A program made the position numbers and the translations under genes. The notes below the pieces were generated by a model. The model saw only the letters and a list, made by a program, of their open reading frames with translations, made no database searches and was not told where the DNA came from. Positions 9,387-19,811 of a stretch of 64,000 nucleotides of DNA are shown one piece after another (position 1 is the stretch's first letter; the number at the start of each line of letters is the position of its first letter). The stretch comes from Ectothiorhodospira haloalkaliphila ATCC 51935 (GTDB lineage: Bacteria > Pseudomonadota > Gammaproteobacteria > Ectothiorhodospirales > Ectothiorhodospiraceae): positions 472,046-536,045 of the forward strand of contig NZ_KK214998.1 of assembly GCF_000633935.1 (NCBI RefSeq). The letters are read 5' to 3'.

Positions 9387-9395
9387 TGGTATATC
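9387..9395 (+). promoter_or_regulatory. Extended -10 promoter candidate for fbp
   Basis: TGG-TATATC is an extended -10 element about 34 bases upstream of the fbp ATG. No good -35 is present at 17 bp, as is usual for extended -10 promoters. Confidence 0.35.
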
Positions 9396-9428
9396 CTGAG
9401 TCGATTCCAAGGCATTCAGACAGGCAAA

Positions 9429-10463
9429 ATGATGACAACGGCGACAGACAGTTACAACATCACCACCCTCAACGAGTTCGTTATCCGGCGGCAGGCCGAT
9501 TTCCCCTATGCCAAGGGTGAGCTGTCCCGTCTGCTGCACCATGTGGGTGTGGCAGCCAAGGTGGTGAACAAGAAGATCAACAAGGCGGGTCTGGTGGATA
9601 TCCTGGGCCGGGCCGGGGATGTGAACGTTCAGGGCGAGGATGTGCAGAAGCTGGACCTGTTCGCCAATCACCATTTCATTGCCGCCCTGCGAGCCACCTC
9701 CGAATGCTGTGCCATTGCCTCGGAGGAGGATCAGGAGATCACCCTGTTTGACGATGGGCTCTCCCGGGATGCCAAGTATGTGTTCTGCATGGACCCGCTG
9801 GATGGTTCCTCGAATCTGGACGTGAACGTCTCGGTGGGCACCATCTTCTCCATCTATCGCCGTGTCACGGAGCGGGGCGAGCACCCGGACCTGTCGGACT
9901 TCATGCAACCGGGCACCGAGCAGGTGGCTGCAGGCTATGTGATCTACGGCTCGTCCACCATGCTGGTGTACACCACCGGCAAGGGCGTGCATGGCTTCAC
10001 CCTGGACCCCACCATCGGTGAATTCTGCCTGTCCAACCCCAATATCATGACGCCGCAGCAGGGCACCATCTACAGCATCAATGAGGGCAACTATGCCCAT
10101 TTCCCCCAGGGCGTGAAGAAATACCTCAAGTACTGCCAGGTGGTGGACCCGGACACCCATCGCCCCTACACCTCTCGCTACATCGGTTCACTGGTGTCGG
10201 ACTTCCACCGCAATCTGCTCAAGGGCGGGGTCTTCATGTATCCCTCCACCCGCAAGGCCCCCAGCGGCAAGCTGCGCCTGCTCTACGAGTGCAATCCCAT
10301 CGCCTTCATCGCCGAACAGGCCGGCGGCAAGGCCAGCGACGGGGTAGGCCGCATCCTGGAGATCCAGCCCAAGGACCTGCATCAGCGGGTGCCCTTCTAT
10401 GTGGGATCCCGGGCGATGGTGGAGGATGTGGAGGCGATGCTGGCGGAGCATCCGGGGGAGTGA
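9429..10463 (+). CDS. fbp: Fructose-1,6-bisphosphatase class I
   Basis: FBPase removes the 1-phosphate of fructose-1,6-bisphosphate, the committed step of gluconeogenesis and part of the Calvin cycle. The 344-residue product starts with a short tail, then [22 protein letters not shown]. The metal site and lithium-sensitive phosphatase motif [24 protein letters not shown] is near residue 121. The C-terminal [18 protein letters not shown] is the standard end of the fold. Two adjacent ATGs (9429, 9432) are possible; I take the first. Length is slightly above the 332-336 of enteric forms because of the N-terminal tail. It is a single gene with its own promoter region. Confidence 0.97.
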   Translation: MMTTATDSYNITTLNEFVIRRQADFPYAKGELSRLLHHVGVAAKVVNKKINKAGLVDILGRAGDVNVQGEDVQKLDLFANHHFIAALRATSECCAIASEEDQEITLFDDGLSRDAKYVFCMDPLDGSSNLDVNVSVGTIFSIYRRVTERGEHPDLSDFMQPGTEQVAAGYVIYGSSTMLVYTTGKGVHGFTLDPTIGEFCLSNPNIMTPQQGTIYSINEGNYAHFPQGVKKYLKYCQVVDPDTHRPYTSRYIGSLVSDFHRNLLKGGVFMYPSTRKAPSGKLRLLYECNPIAFIAEQAGGKASDGVGRILEIQPKDLHQRVPFYVGSRAMVEDVEAMLAEHPGE

Positions 10464-10464
10464 A

Positions 10465-10497
10465 GGAGAAGGGCCGGGGATGGGGGACGGCGGGCAC
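10465..10497. repeat. Second copy of the 1104-1139 GC-rich repeat
   Basis: The segment beginning GGAGAAGGGCCGGGGATG and ending CGGCGGGCAC matches 1104-1139 almost base for base. It fills the space between the convergent fbp and queG genes, the same context as the first copy, so it looks like one half of a dispersed intergenic palindrome family. Confidence 0.55.
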
Positions 10498-10503
10498 CAC
10501 GCC

Positions 10504-11568
10504 TCACTTCGCCTGCCGCTCCAGCCCCCACGCCACATGCTCCCGCACCAGTTCCGAGGGATGCCCCGCCCGGGCCTCCAGGGCGGCCACCACCTCCCCG
10601 GAAGGTCCGGCATTCCCCAGGGCCACGGCCAGGTTGCGCAGCCAGCGCTCATGGCCGATGCGGCGGATCGCGGAGCCTTCGGTGCGCTTGAGGAATGTGG
10701 CCTCATCCCAGGCGAATAGATCCACCAGTGAGACATCATCCAGCCCGTGGCGAGCCTCGAAGTCCGGTTCCACCCCCAGCGCGGCGCGGCGGTTCCACGG
10801 GCAGACCAGCTGGCAGTCATCGCAACCATAGATGCGGTTGCCCAGGAGTGGTCGCAGGGGCTCGGGGATCGACCCGGAGTGCTCGATGGTCAGGTAGGAG
10901 ATGCACAGCCGCGCATCCAGTTCAAAGGGCGCCACGATGGCGCCGGTGGGGCAGGCGTCCATGCAGGCGCGGCAGCGACCACAGTGCTCGGATCCCGGCG
11001 GGTCCACCGGTAGCGGCAGGTCGGTATAGAGTTCCCCCAAAAAGAACCAGGAGCCCGCCTCGCGACTGAGCAGGTTGGTGTGTTTGCCAATCCATCCCAG
11101 GCCGGCCTTCTCGGCCAGGGCCTTCTCCAGCACCGGGGCACTGTCCACGAAGGCGCGGTAACCAAAGGGGCCGATGGCCTCTTCGATGCGTGTGGCCAGG
11201 GTCTGCAGACGCCGGCGCATCAGCTTGTGATAATCCCGCCCCAGGGCATAGCGGGTGATGAAGGCCGCCTCGGGTTGTTCCAGCACCTCCCAGGCATCCC
11301 GGGCCCTGGCCGGCAGGTACTGCATCCGTACCGAGATGATTCGCAGGGTGCCCGGCACCAGTTCCGCAGGGCGCGAACGCAGGGTACCGTGGCGCTGCAT
11401 GTAGTCCATGGTGCCGTGACGACCGCGTTCGAGCCAGTTGATCAGATGCGTTTCGTGTTCACCCAGAGCCGTGTCACTGATGCCCACGGCATCGAAGCCC
11501 AGTGCCTGGCCCCAGTTCCTGATCTGATTGGCGAGGCTCTGGGGAGAAATGTGAGGGGGCAGGGGCAT
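10504..11568 (-). CDS. queG: Epoxyqueuosine reductase
   Basis: QueG reduces epoxyqueuosine to queuosine in the wobble position of tRNAs with GUN anticodons, using cobalamin and two [4Fe-4S] clusters. The 354-residue protein shows the first cluster motif CGRCRACMDACPTGAI near residue 197 and the second, CDDCQLVCPWN, near 250. The conserved N-terminal LGFDAVGISD and the ALGRDYHKLMRRRL segment support the family. The C-terminal HEAT-like tail (residues 280-350) binds tRNA. It is transcribed divergently from nnr, the same arrangement as yjeS-yjeF of E. coli. Start at 11568 gives a standard length. Confidence 0.95.
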   Translation of the reverse strand: MPLPPHISPQSLANQIRNWGQALGFDAVGISDTALGEHETHLINWLERGRHGTMDYMQRHGTLRSRPAELVPGTLRIISVRMQYLPARARDAWEVLEQPEAAFITRYALGRDYHKLMRRRLQTLATRIEEAIGPFGYRAFVDSAPVLEKALAEKAGLGWIGKHTNLLSREAGSWFFLGELYTDLPLPVDPPGSEHCGRCRACMDACPTGAIVAPFELDARLCISYLTIEHSGSIPEPLRPLLGNRIYGCDDCQLVCPWNRRAALGVEPDFEARHGLDDVSLVDLFAWDEATFLKRTEGSAIRRIGHERWLRNLAVALGNAGPSGEVVAALEARAGHPSELVREHVAWGLERQAK

Positions 11569-11693
11569 GGCGCAGGCCGGGCGAAACGACTGTACGCACA
11601 GGATACGCCATGAGAGAACCCGCGATACAGTTGGTTTGCGGCGTGGCGCTCGCCGGCCCTACCATTGAGCCCGTGCCCACGAGAGTCATCCCG

Positions 11694-13196
11694 ATGCTTC
11701 CCATAGCCTTGTACACCGCCGAACAGGTGCGCGACATGGACCGCTGCGCCATCCAGGATCATGGCATTGCCGGTTATACCCTGATGGAGCGCGCTGGTGC
11801 CGCCAGCCTGTCGGTGCTGCGTGCGCAATGGCCAGCGGCCCATGTGATCACCGTGGTCTGCGGCCCCGGCAACAACGGAGGGGATGGCTATGTGGTGGCC
11901 CGCCTGGCCCAGGAGGCGGGGCTGGGAGTGCGCGTGGTGGCGGCCACGGATCCCAAGGCCCTTAAAGGCGATGCCGCGCGGGCCTGGCAGGACTGGCAGG
12001 CCTGTGGCACTCCCCTTGCGGCAGATGCGGCGGGAGCCTTGCGGGGAACCGATGTGATTGTGGATGCCTTGCTGGGTACGGGGCTGGGGCGACCCGTGGA
12101 GGGGGGCATGGCGGAGCTGATCGAGGCCATGAATGCCTCCGCAGTCCCGGTGCTGGCCCTGGATATCCCCTCGGGCCTGAACGCGGACACCGGTGCGGTG
12201 ATGGGCTGTGCCGTCGAGGCGCAGGCCACCGTGACCTTCATCGGATTGAAGCAGGGCCTGTTCACCGGTTCAGGCCCCGAGCAATGCGGACGCATTCATT
12301 ACAGTGACCTGGATGTGCCCGCCGCCGTGCACCAGTCCCAGGTTCCCGGCGCCTGGCGCCGGGATGAGGGCACCCTGAGATGCCTGGGCCCGCGTCGCCG
12401 TGGTGCCCACAAGGGGCACTTCGGTCACGTGCTGTTGGTGGGCGGCGATGCGGGCATGCCGGGCGCGGTGCGCCTGGCGGCCGAAGCGGCGGCGCGGGTT
12501 GGGGCGGGGCTGGTGAGCGTGGCCACCCATCCGGCCCACGCGGCCCTGATTCCCATGGCGCGCCCGGAACTCATGTGCCATGGCATCGAGAATGTCCCGG
12601 ACCTGGATGCCCTCCTGGACAGGGCTTCGGTGGTGGCCGTGGGCCCGGGTCTGGGGCAGGGGGTCTGGGGGCGCGCCCTGTGGCAACGGGTATCGCAATG
12701 GGGCGGTCCCTTGGTGGTGGACGCCGATGCCCTGAACCTGCTGGCGGCCGGACCGCTGCGCAGGGATGACTGGGTGCTGACGCCCCACCCAGGGGAGGCG
12801 GGCCGACTTCTTGGCCTGGACAGCGCCCGGATACAGGGCGATCGTCCCGCCGCCGCCGCCTTGCTGGGCCAGCGCTACGGGGGCACCTGTGTAGTCAAGG
12901 GTGCCGGTACCCTGGTCCACGGGCCAGCCGGCCTGCAGATCTGTGATGCGGGCAACCCGGGCATGGCCAGTGGCGGGATGGGCGACGTGCTGACCGGGGT
13001 CATCGCCGGTCTGGTGGCCCAGGCACTCCCTGAGGCGGGCATGTCTCAAGGCGGGGCCCTGTCCCATCTGGAAGCTGCGGCCACCCTGGGCGTGTGTGTC
13101 CATGCCGCCGCAGCGGATCGGGCTGCCGTGGCGGGCGAACGGGGCCTGCTGGCGACAGATCTTCTGGATGCTCTTCGATTCACGGTGAACCCATGA
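11694..13196 (+). CDS. nnr: Bifunctional NAD(P)H-hydrate epimerase / ADP-dependent dehydratase
   Basis: This enzyme repairs damaged NAD(P)H hydrates. The N-terminal YjeF_N domain (about residues 1-210) epimerises the R form; it contains VCGPGNNGGDGYVVARL near 55-72. The C-terminal carbohydrate-kinase-like domain (about 225-495) dehydrates the S form with ADP; it contains the anion-hole motif GNPGMASGGMGDVLTG near 420. I start at the ATG at 11694 (MLPIALYTAEQVRDMDR), where the conserved domain begins; an upstream in-frame ATG at 11610 adds 28 weak residues. The last bases overlap tsaE as ATGA, so the two are translationally coupled. It heads the conserved nnr-tsaE-amiC-mutL-miaA-hfq series. 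Confidence 0.95.
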   Translation: MLPIALYTAEQVRDMDRCAIQDHGIAGYTLMERAGAASLSVLRAQWPAAHVITVVCGPGNNGGDGYVVARLAQEAGLGVRVVAATDPKALKGDAARAWQDWQACGTPLAADAAGALRGTDVIVDALLGTGLGRPVEGGMAELIEAMNASAVPVLALDIPSGLNADTGAVMGCAVEAQATVTFIGLKQGLFTGSGPEQCGRIHYSDLDVPAAVHQSQVPGAWRRDEGTLRCLGPRRRGAHKGHFGHVLLVGGDAGMPGAVRLAAEAAARVGAGLVSVATHPAHAALIPMARPELMCHGIENVPDLDALLDRASVVAVGPGLGQGVWGRALWQRVSQWGGPLVVDADALNLLAAGPLRRDDWVLTPHPGEAGRLLGLDSARIQGDRPAAAALLGQRYGGTCVVKGAGTLVHGPAGLQICDAGNPGMASGGMGDVLTGVIAGLVAQALPEAGMSQGGALSHLEAAATLGVCVHAAAADRAAVAGERGLLATDLLDALRFTVNP

Positions 13197-13675
13197 TGCA
13201 GGAACTACCCGATGAACATGCTACCCGGGCCTTCGGTGCCCGCCTGGCCGCCACCTGCCCGCTGCGGGGGCTGGTCTTTCTCCAGGGGGATCTGGGGGCC
13301 GGCAAGACCACCCTGGTGCGTGCCTTCCTGCGGGCCCTGGGGCATGTCGGCCCGGTGAAGAGCCCCACTTACACCCTGGTGGAACCTTATGAGATCGGCG
13401 GGCGTCGTATCCTGCATTTCGATCTGTATCGTCTGGCCGATCCGGAAGAACTGGAGTACCTGGGGGTGCGGGAGGACATGGACGACGCCACCCTCAATCT
13501 GGTGGAGTGGCCCAGCCAGGGAGATGGTTGGCTGCCTGTCCCGGATCTGGTGCTGAGCCTGTCGGCCAGCGGCGAGGGTCGGCGCCTTGAACTGTCGTCC
13601 GGTACCGATGCCGGCAGGGAATGGGTGGCACGCATCCTGGAGAATCCACCCGAAAATGAACGCTTATCTGGCTAA
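13193..13675 (+). CDS. tsaE: tRNA threonylcarbamoyladenosine biosynthesis ATPase TsaE
   Basis: TsaE is the small ATPase that works with TsaB and TsaD to place threonylcarbamoyl groups on A37 of ANN-decoding tRNAs. The 160-residue protein has the Walker A motif GDLGAGKTT near residues 32-40, the SPTYTLVEPY strand and the family HFDLYRLADPEELEYLG segment. The ATG at 13193 overlaps the nnr stop (ATGA). The gene is followed by amiC within 70 bp. Confidence 0.95.
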   Translation: MMQELPDEHATRAFGARLAATCPLRGLVFLQGDLGAGKTTLVRAFLRALGHVGPVKSPTYTLVEPYEIGGRRILHFDLYRLADPEELEYLGVREDMDDATLNLVEWPSQGDGWLPVPDLVLSLSASGEGRRLELSSGTDAGREWVARILENPPENERLSG

Positions 13676-13743
13676 TATTGCAGATCTTTCGGGCTTGCAA
13701 TCGGCCCTGTTTCAGCCACACTATAGTGTGGAAGTGTTTCCTC

Positions 13744-15117
13744 ATGGGGGTCAGGGTTGTGACCGGTTCGATCAATCAGGCCAGACGGCGGCGGTTCTTG
13801 CAGTGCCTTTTGTACGCCTCGGGTGCGACCATCGCCGGTGGGTGGTGGCCGGCCGCCGTGCTGGCCAGCAGCCAGACGCGTGTCCAGGCCCTGCGCACTT
13901 CCATGGATGGCGAAGTCACGCGGCTGGTGTTTGACCTCTCGGGGCCGGTGGACCATGCCCTGTTCACCTTGAGCGACCCGGATCGGGTGGTCATCGACCT
14001 GCGTCAGGCCCGTCTGACCGGGGAGTTGCGTTTGCGGGACGAGGCCAAGGGCCCCCTGGAGGGCTTGCGTCATGCCACCCGCAATGACGAGGATCTGCGT
14101 GTGGTGCTGGATCTGAGCCGCCCTGCCAACCCCCGCAGTTTTCTGCTCCGCCCCACCGATGACAGCGGTCATCGCCTGGTGATCGACCTGCAACAGGAGG
14201 GAGCGGGCACGCCCGATGCCTCTCCAGCTGTGGGCGAGGAGAGGCCACGGTCCCGGGAAGTGATCGTGGCGATCGATGCCGGTCACGGGGGCAAGGATCC
14301 CGGCGCCATCGGTCCGGGAGGCACCTACGAGAAGGACGTGGTGCTGGCCATCGCCAAGCGGCTTGAAAAGCTGGTGGAAAAAGAGCCGGGTATGAAGCCG
14401 GTGATGATCCGCACCGGTGACTATTTCCTGCCCCTGCGGGAGCGTATTCGCCGCGCCCGCCAGAATCATGCCGACGTGTTCATTTCCATCCACGCGGATG
14501 CGGCGCCGGATTCCCGGGCCCAGGGTTCCTCCGTGTACATGCTCTCCGAACGAGGCGCCACCAGTGAGGCGGCCCGCTGGCTGGCTCAGCGGGAGAACGA
14601 GGCCGACAGCCGGCTGGGTGCCGTGCCCATCAGCGACAAGGACGACGTTCTGGCTTCGGTGCTGCTGGATCTCTCCCAGACCGCCACCCTGGAGGCCAGC
14701 AATACCCTGGCGGACTCCCTCATCGGTGAGATGCATCGGGTAGGCAAGGTGCGTCGTGCCCGCGTGGAACGGGCCGGTTTTGCCGTCCTGCGCTCCCCGG
14801 ATGTGCCCTCCGTGCTGGTGGAGGCGGCCTTCATCTCCAACCCCCAGGAGGAACGCAAGCTCAAGACGGCGGCGTTCCAGCAGTCCATGGCCGAGGCCCT
14901 GCTGGGTGGCTTGAGGGATTATTTTTCCAGCCACGCGCCGCCCGGGACGATCCTGGCGGAGAACCGCCGTGGCCGCCATGTGATCCAGAGCGGCGAGACC
15001 CTGTCGGCCATTGCCAGTCGTTACCAGGTGTCGCTGACGCAGCTGCGCCGCCATAACAACCTGAACAGTGATGTGATCCGCGTCGGGCAGGTGCTGGAGA
15101 TCCCGCGAGGGGGCTGA
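13744..15117 (+). CDS. amiC: N-acetylmuramoyl-L-alanine amidase with AMIN and LysM domains, probable Tat export
   Basis: This periplasmic zinc amidase splits septal peptidoglycan during daughter-cell separation. From the ATG at 13744 (457 residues) the N-terminus has [12 protein letters not shown] followed by a hydrophobic stretch and AVLASS, a twin-arginine type signal; E. coli AmiC is also a Tat substrate. An AMIN domain (about 30-130) targets the septum. The Amidase_3 domain (about 180-405) shows zinc ligands in [23 protein letters not shown] and [13 protein letters not shown] LysM domain closes the protein ([20 protein letters not shown]). A GTG at 13759 is an alternative start. In E. coli the gene here is amiB; the LysM and AMIN layout matches the amiB/amiC family of non-enterics, so amiB is an equally usable name. 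Confidence 0.93.
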   Translation: MGVRVVTGSINQARRRRFLQCLLYASGATIAGGWWPAAVLASSQTRVQALRTSMDGEVTRLVFDLSGPVDHALFTLSDPDRVVIDLRQARLTGELRLRDEAKGPLEGLRHATRNDEDLRVVLDLSRPANPRSFLLRPTDDSGHRLVIDLQQEGAGTPDASPAVGEERPRSREVIVAIDAGHGGKDPGAIGPGGTYEKDVVLAIAKRLEKLVEKEPGMKPVMIRTGDYFLPLRERIRRARQNHADVFISIHADAAPDSRAQGSSVYMLSERGATSEAARWLAQRENEADSRLGAVPISDKDDVLASVLLDLSQTATLEASNTLADSLIGEMHRVGKVRRARVERAGFAVLRSPDVPSVLVEAAFISNPQEERKLKTAAFQQSMAEALLGGLRDYFSSHAPPGTILAENRRGRHVIQSGETLSAIASRYQVSLTQLRRHNNLNSDVIRVGQVLEIPRGG

Positions 15118-15124
15118 AGGGATC

Positions 15125-17062
15125 ATGCCCATCCATGAACTCCCCCCGCAACTGATCAATCAGATCGCCGCCGGTGAGGTGGTGGAGCGTCCGGCGTCCG
15201 TGGTCAAGGAATTGCTGGAGAACAGTCTCGATGCCGGAGCGCGGCGCATTCAGTTGGACGTGGAGCAGGGTGGGGCGCGGCGTATCCGGGTGCGGGATGA
15301 TGGCTGCGGTATCCCCCGGGACCAATTGTGCCTGGCCCTGTCACGCCACGCCACCAGCAAGATCGCCAGCCTGGATGACCTGGAACGGGTGGGCAGCCTG
15401 GGCTTCCGGGGCGAGGCGCTGCCCAGCATCGCCTCGGTATCGCGACTGACCCTCACTTCCGCCGTGGCGGGCGAGGACAGCGGCTGGGCCCTGCAGGGGG
15501 ATGGAGGCGACCGCTTCGAGGCCCCCGAGCCAGCACCCCATCCGGTGGGTACCACCATCGATGTGCGGGAGTTGTTCTTCAATGTTCCGGCCCGGCGCAA
15601 GTTCCTGCGCACCGAACGCACCGAATACGGCCACCTGGAAGAGGTGGTTCGCCGACTGGCCCTGTCCCGCTTCGACGTGGGGTTTGATCTCAACCACAAT
15701 CGCAAGTCCACCCTGCGCCTGCCTGCGGCCGAGGATGCCGCGACCCGGGATCGCCGTGTGGGGCAGATCTGCGGTGAGGCCTTCCTGGAACAGGCGGCCT
15801 TCATGGAACAGGAGGGGGCAGGGCTGCGTCTGTGGGGCTGGATGGGGTTGCCCACCTTTTCCCGCAGTCAGGCCGATCTGCAGTATTTCTACGTGAACGG
15901 CCGCATGGTGCGGGATCGGCTGGTCACCCATGCGGTGCGCCAGGCCTATCAGGATGTCCTTTACCACGGTCGGCATCCGGCCTATGTGCTGTTTCTGGAG
16001 CTGGACCCGGCCCTGGTGGATGTGAATGCCCACCCGGCCAAGCATGAGGTGCGGTTTCGCGAGTCCCGCCTGGTGCACGACTTTCTCTTTCGCAGCCTGC
16101 ATCGGGCCCTGGGGGAATTGCGACCCGGTGCATCGTCGGCACCCACCGGGTCCGCCGCGGAAGCGGAAGCAGTTTTATCCACCGGGGCATCGGGCGTCGA
16201 CCAGGCCGGACAAGCGGGCCAGGCCCAGGTGCCCGGGGCCCATGGCCTCGACGAGACACTGGCCCCTGCCGGGTCTCGGGCGGATCACGCCCGGCCCTCT
16301 GGGGCGGCGCCCGCCTGGGCGGGGCGGCAGGCTCGCCTGCCGCTGAATGTGGCCGAGTCCATGGAGGCCTACCGCCGCCTGCATCCGGATGGGCCGGTCG
16401 TCGACCCCGCCATGAACGCCGCAACCGGGGCAGAAACGGACGACACGGCCACCGGCACGGAGAAATCCCCCGCCGATGAGCCACCCATGGGCTTCGCCCT
16501 GGCCCAGCTCCACGGGGTGTACATCCTGGCCCGCAATCGTGACGGTCTGGTGTTGGTGGACATGCATGCCGCCCATGAGCGCATCACCTACGAGCGCCTG
16601 AAAAAGGCCTATTGGGGTGAGGGGGTCAGGTCCCAGCCACTTTTGATACCCGAAACCCTTCAGGTGAGTCGTGCCGAGGCGGACCTGGCCGAGGCCCATC
16701 AGGAGGCGTTTGACAGCCTGGGGCTGGAGATCGACCGCAGTGGGCCGGAGCAGTTACGTCTGCGGGCGATCCCCAGCCTGCTGGTGGGTGGGGATGCCGC
16801 CTCCCTGGTTCGGGATGTGATTGCTGATCTGCACGCCCACGGCCAGTCATCGCGGGTGGAGGAACACATCAATGCCCTGCTGGGTACCATGGCCTGTCAT
16901 GGGTCGGTGCGCGCCAACCGCACGCTCACCCTGCCGGAGATGAATGCCCTGCTGCGGGACATGGAGGCCACCGAACGCAGCGGACAGTGCAATCATGGCC
17001 GCCCCACCTGGGTGGCCCTGTCCATGGGCGAACTGGATCGTCTGTTCATGCGGGGTCGATAG
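15125..17062 (+). CDS. mutL: DNA mismatch repair protein MutL
   Basis: MutL is the ATP-driven matchmaker linking MutS-bound mismatches to the downstream nuclease and helicase. The 645-residue product has the GHKL ATPase: [20 protein letters not shown] with [17 protein letters not shown], and [13 protein letters not shown] near residue 95. A transducer domain follows to about 330, then an Ala/Gly/Pro-rich linker of about 110 residues, then the dimerisation domain from about 455 with [18 protein letters not shown] and the closing [30 protein letters not shown] do not see the DQHAxxExxxYE endonuclease motif, but [14 protein letters not shown] is at its place: DMHAAHE-type sequences are found in the MutH-dependent class and in others, so the presence of nicking activity cannot be settled here. 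Confidence 0.97.
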   Translation: MPIHELPPQLINQIAAGEVVERPASVVKELLENSLDAGARRIQLDVEQGGARRIRVRDDGCGIPRDQLCLALSRHATSKIASLDDLERVGSLGFRGEALPSIASVSRLTLTSAVAGEDSGWALQGDGGDRFEAPEPAPHPVGTTIDVRELFFNVPARRKFLRTERTEYGHLEEVVRRLALSRFDVGFDLNHNRKSTLRLPAAEDAATRDRRVGQICGEAFLEQAAFMEQEGAGLRLWGWMGLPTFSRSQADLQYFYVNGRMVRDRLVTHAVRQAYQDVLYHGRHPAYVLFLELDPALVDVNAHPAKHEVRFRESRLVHDFLFRSLHRALGELRPGASSAPTGSAAEAEAVLSTGASGVDQAGQAGQAQVPGAHGLDETLAPAGSRADHARPSGAAPAWAGRQARLPLNVAESMEAYRRLHPDGPVVDPAMNAATGAETDDTATGTEKSPADEPPMGFALAQLHGVYILARNRDGLVLVDMHAAHERITYERLKKAYWGEGVRSQPLLIPETLQVSRAEADLAEAHQEAFDSLGLEIDRSGPEQLRLRAIPSLLVGGDAASLVRDVIADLHAHGQSSRVEEHINALLGTMACHGSVRANRTLTLPEMNALLRDMEATERSGQCNHGRPTWVALSMGELDRLFMRGR

Positions 17063-18019
17063 GTGACAGGGACACTGTCTCCCGCCGCACCGCCGGCGAT
17101 CTTTCTCATGGGCCCCACCGCCACCGGGAAGACGGAGCTGGCGGTGGAGTGGGCGCAACGCCTGCCCTGCGAGATCATCAGCGTGGACTCGGCCATGATC
17201 TACCGTGGCATGAGCGTGGGCACGGCCAAGCCCTCGCCGGACACCCTGCGGACAGCACCGCATCACCTGGTGGATATCCTGGACCCGTCCGAGACCTATT
17301 CCGCGGCGCGCTTTCGCGAGGATGCCCTGACGCTCATGGCGGATATCACCGCCCGTGGGCGAGTGCCCCTGCTGGTGGGGGGCACCATGCTGTATTTCCG
17401 GGCCCTGGATTTCGGCCTGGATACCCTGCCCGATGCCGATCCAGTGGTGCGTGCCCGCATTGATGCCCTGGCTGCCGACGCGGGTTGGGAGGGTGTGCAT
17501 CTGGCCCTGGCCCGGGTGGATCCGGTTTCGGCGGCACGCATCCACCCCAATGACCCGCAGCGACTGCAGCGCGCCCTGGAGGTGTTCGAACTCACCGGGC
17601 GGCCCCTGTCCTCGTTTCATGCCCAGCCGCGGGCCTCGCAGCTCCCCTATGATGTCCTGCGCCTGGCGCTCATGCCCGCGGATCGCACCCAGTTGCGGGA
17701 ACGTATCGCCCGGCGCTTTCATGCCATGCTGGAGGCCGGCTTCATGGATGAAGTGCGTGCCCTCAAGGCCCGCGGTGACCTGAACCCGCAGATGCCATCC
17801 ATACGGGCCGTGGGCTACCGCCAGGCATGGGCCTGTCTGGAGGGTGAACTGGATGACGAGGCCATGGTCTCAAAGGCGATCACTGCCACCCGTCAACTGG
17901 CCAAGCGGCAGATGACCTGGCTGCGAAGTTACCCCCAGACCCGTCAGTACGATCCTGAGACGCTGGACCATGAGGGGATCTTTCAGACAGTGGCCGCGCA
18001 TGTGAACGACCCACGATAA
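17063..18019 (+). CDS. miaA: tRNA dimethylallyltransferase
   Basis: MiaA transfers a dimethylallyl group to A37 of tRNAs reading codons that begin with U. The GTG start at 17063 follows the mutL stop without a spacer, so translation is probably coupled. Residues 17-24 are the P-loop [29 protein letters not shown] and [11 protein letters not shown] are the substrate-binding segments; the C-terminal [13 protein letters not shown] and [14 protein letters not shown] are the tRNA-binding end. The 318-residue length is normal. Confidence 0.96.
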   Translation: MTGTLSPAAPPAIFLMGPTATGKTELAVEWAQRLPCEIISVDSAMIYRGMSVGTAKPSPDTLRTAPHHLVDILDPSETYSAARFREDALTLMADITARGRVPLLVGGTMLYFRALDFGLDTLPDADPVVRARIDALAADAGWEGVHLALARVDPVSAARIHPNDPQRLQRALEVFELTGRPLSSFHAQPRASQLPYDVLRLALMPADRTQLRERIARRFHAMLEAGFMDEVRALKARGDLNPQMPSIRAVGYRQAWACLEGELDDEAMVSKAITATRQLAKRQMTWLRSYPQTRQYDPETLDHEGIFQTVAAHVNDPR

Positions 18020-18034
18020 CCGTGGGGAGGCGTG

Positions 18035-18065
18035 TGCTAGAATCAGGGCTCCGACGCTTCGTCGG
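18035..18065 (+). promoter_or_regulatory. hfq promoter (extended -10) and adjacent hairpin
   Basis: TGC-TAGAAT at 18035-18043 is a good extended -10 element in the 103-bp miaA-hfq gap. A 6-bp hairpin CCGACG/CGTCGG with a 3-base loop follows at 18051-18065 and would be near the start of the hfq transcript. Separate hfq promoters around miaA are known in enterics. Confidence 0.45.
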
Positions 18066-18122
18066 GCCGACGGCCCGATTGTCGGAACAACAACAAAAGA
18101 TGACCCAACCCGGGAGCAAGCC

Positions 18123-18371
18123 ATGTCAAAAGGGCAGACATTACAAGAACCCTTTCTCAACACCCTGCGCAAGGAGCGCATTCCGGTGTCCATCTACCTG
18201 GTGAATGGCATCAAGCTGCAGGGTCAGATCGATTCCTTCGATCAATTCGTGGTGCTCCTCAAGAACAGTGTGAGCCAGATGGTCTACAAGCATGCCATCT
18301 CCACCATCGTGCCATCCCGACCGGTCAAGATGGCCATGGCCGATGATGCCGAACAGGACAGCCCGTCCTGA
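18123..18371 (+). CDS. hfq: RNA-binding protein Hfq
   Basis: Hfq is the hexameric Sm-like chaperone that pairs small RNAs with mRNAs. The 82-residue product contains [28 protein letters not shown] (Sm1) and the Sm2 motif [15 protein letters not shown]; the YKH triad lines the proximal U-binding pore and the Q8-type residue is present. The C-terminal tail is very short (about 15 residues, acidic), unlike the long enteric tail. A GGGAG lies 8 bases upstream of the ATG. Confidence 0.98.
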   Translation: MSKGQTLQEPFLNTLRKERIPVSIYLVNGIKLQGQIDSFDQFVVLLKNSVSQMVYKHAISTIVPSRPVKMAMADDAEQDSPS

Positions 18372-18437
18372 TCACGTTCCGACGGTCTCCTGTGGTGGCC
18401 GTTGCCTCCTTTATTGTACTGAGGTTTCAGCGACATC

Positions 18438-19721
18438 TTGTTTGAAAGACCCCGCAGCGGCGAGCGCGCCGTACTGGTGCACCTGAATCTGCCCACCCAG
18501 GATGATGACGAGGACTGCCAGGAGTTCATGGAACTGGTGCGCTCCGCCGGCGCCGAGCCCGTCGGCCTGATCACCGGGAGTCGCAAGTCACCGGATCCGC
18601 GCTACTTTGTGGGCAGCGGCAAGGCAGAGGAGGTTCGCGACCTGGTGAAGAGCGAAGAGGCCGAGGTGGCCATCTTCGATCACCCGCTCTCCCCAAGCCA
18701 GGAACGAAACCTGGAAAAACTCCTGCAATGCCGCGTGCTGGATCGTGCCGGGCTGATCCTGGATATCTTCGCCCAGCGTGCGCGCTCCCACGAGGGCAAA
18801 CTGCAGGTGGAACTGGCACAGTTGCGCCATATGTCCACACGGCTGGTGCGGGGCTGGACTCACCTGGAACGCCAGAAAGGCGGGATCGGCCTGCGCGGTC
18901 CCGGTGAGACCCAGCTCGAGACCGACCGGCGCCTGCTGGGTGTGCGCATCAAGCAGATCACCCGTCGTCTGGAGAAAGTGGAGCAGCAGCGGGAGCAGGG
19001 CAGACGCTCGCGACTGAGGGCCGAGGTGCCCACCATCTCCCTGGTGGGGTACACCAATGCGGGCAAGTCCACCCTGTTCAACCGGCTTACCCAGGCGGGG
19101 GTCTATGCTGCGGATCAGCTCTTCGCCACCCTGGACCCAACCCTGCGGCGTGTGGAGCTTCCCTCGCAACAGGCCATGATCCTCGCCGATACGGTGGGTT
19201 TCGTGCGGCAACTTCCCCATGATCTGGTGGCGGCCTTTCGGGCCACCCTGACCGAGACCCGGGAAGCCTCGTTGCTGCTGCATGTGGTGGATGCCCACGA
19301 CGCCCAGCGGGATGTGTACATGGAACAGGTGAATCAGGTGCTCGAAGAGATTGGCGCTCGCGAAGTGCCGCAGATCCTGGTGTTCAACAAGATCGACCTC
19401 ATTCCTGGCGCAACCCCGCGCATCGAGCCGGCCGACCATGGAGAGCCCGCCCGGGTGTGGCTATCGGCCCAGACCGGCGCAGGGGTGGATGCCTTGCTGG
19501 AGATGCTGGCCGATCACTATGCCGAGTCCATCGTGGGCGGCTGGCTTGAACTGCCGCCCACGGCGGGTCGCGAACGGGCCGGGTTGTTCGAGATGGATGC
19601 GGTGGAGCAGGAAGAGGTCACCGAAAGCGGCGGCTGGCGGCTGCGGATCCGTCTGCCGCAGCGCCGCCTGGATGAACTTTTTCGGGATGCAGGGTTCACA
19701 CCGAAACTGTCACAAGACTAG
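18438..19721 (+). CDS. hflX: Ribosome-splitting GTPase HflX
   Basis: HflX binds the 50S subunit and splits stalled ribosomes under stress. The protein aligns with the E. coli enzyme from the first residues (FERPRSGERAVLVHL) only if the TTG at 18438 is used; no in-frame ATG lies upstream. The N-terminal HflX domain holds DHPLSPSQERNLEKLL and the hallmark QKGGIGLRGPGETQLETDRR. The G domain has GYTNAGKSTLFNRL near 205, DTVGFVRQLPHDLVAAF near 252 and NKID near 318. The TTG start and weak Shine-Dalgarno suggest low translation compared with hfq. Confidence 0.95.
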   Translation: MFERPRSGERAVLVHLNLPTQDDDEDCQEFMELVRSAGAEPVGLITGSRKSPDPRYFVGSGKAEEVRDLVKSEEAEVAIFDHPLSPSQERNLEKLLQCRVLDRAGLILDIFAQRARSHEGKLQVELAQLRHMSTRLVRGWTHLERQKGGIGLRGPGETQLETDRRLLGVRIKQITRRLEKVEQQREQGRRSRLRAEVPTISLVGYTNAGKSTLFNRLTQAGVYAADQLFATLDPTLRRVELPSQQAMILADTVGFVRQLPHDLVAAFRATLTETREASLLLHVVDAHDAQRDVYMEQVNQVLEEIGAREVPQILVFNKIDLIPGATPRIEPADHGEPARVWLSAQTGAGVDALLEMLADHYAESIVGGWLELPPTAGRERAGLFEMDAVEQEEVTESGGWRLRIRLPQRRLDELFRDAGFTPKLSQD

Positions 19722-19724
19722 AAT
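19695..19724 (+). promoter_or_regulatory. Candidate internal promoter for hflKC
   Basis: TTCACA, an 18-bp spacer and TAGAAT; the -10 overlaps the hflX stop codon. It would let hflK-hflC be transcribed apart from hflX. Read by eye only. Confidence 0.35.
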
Positions 19725-19811
19725 GGGCCGCTTGCGTGGCTGGCCGGGGTAGGGACGCCAGGGCCACTCAACCTTTCAGACGAATGATCGCGTTTTCGAC
19801 GGAGTCAGCAC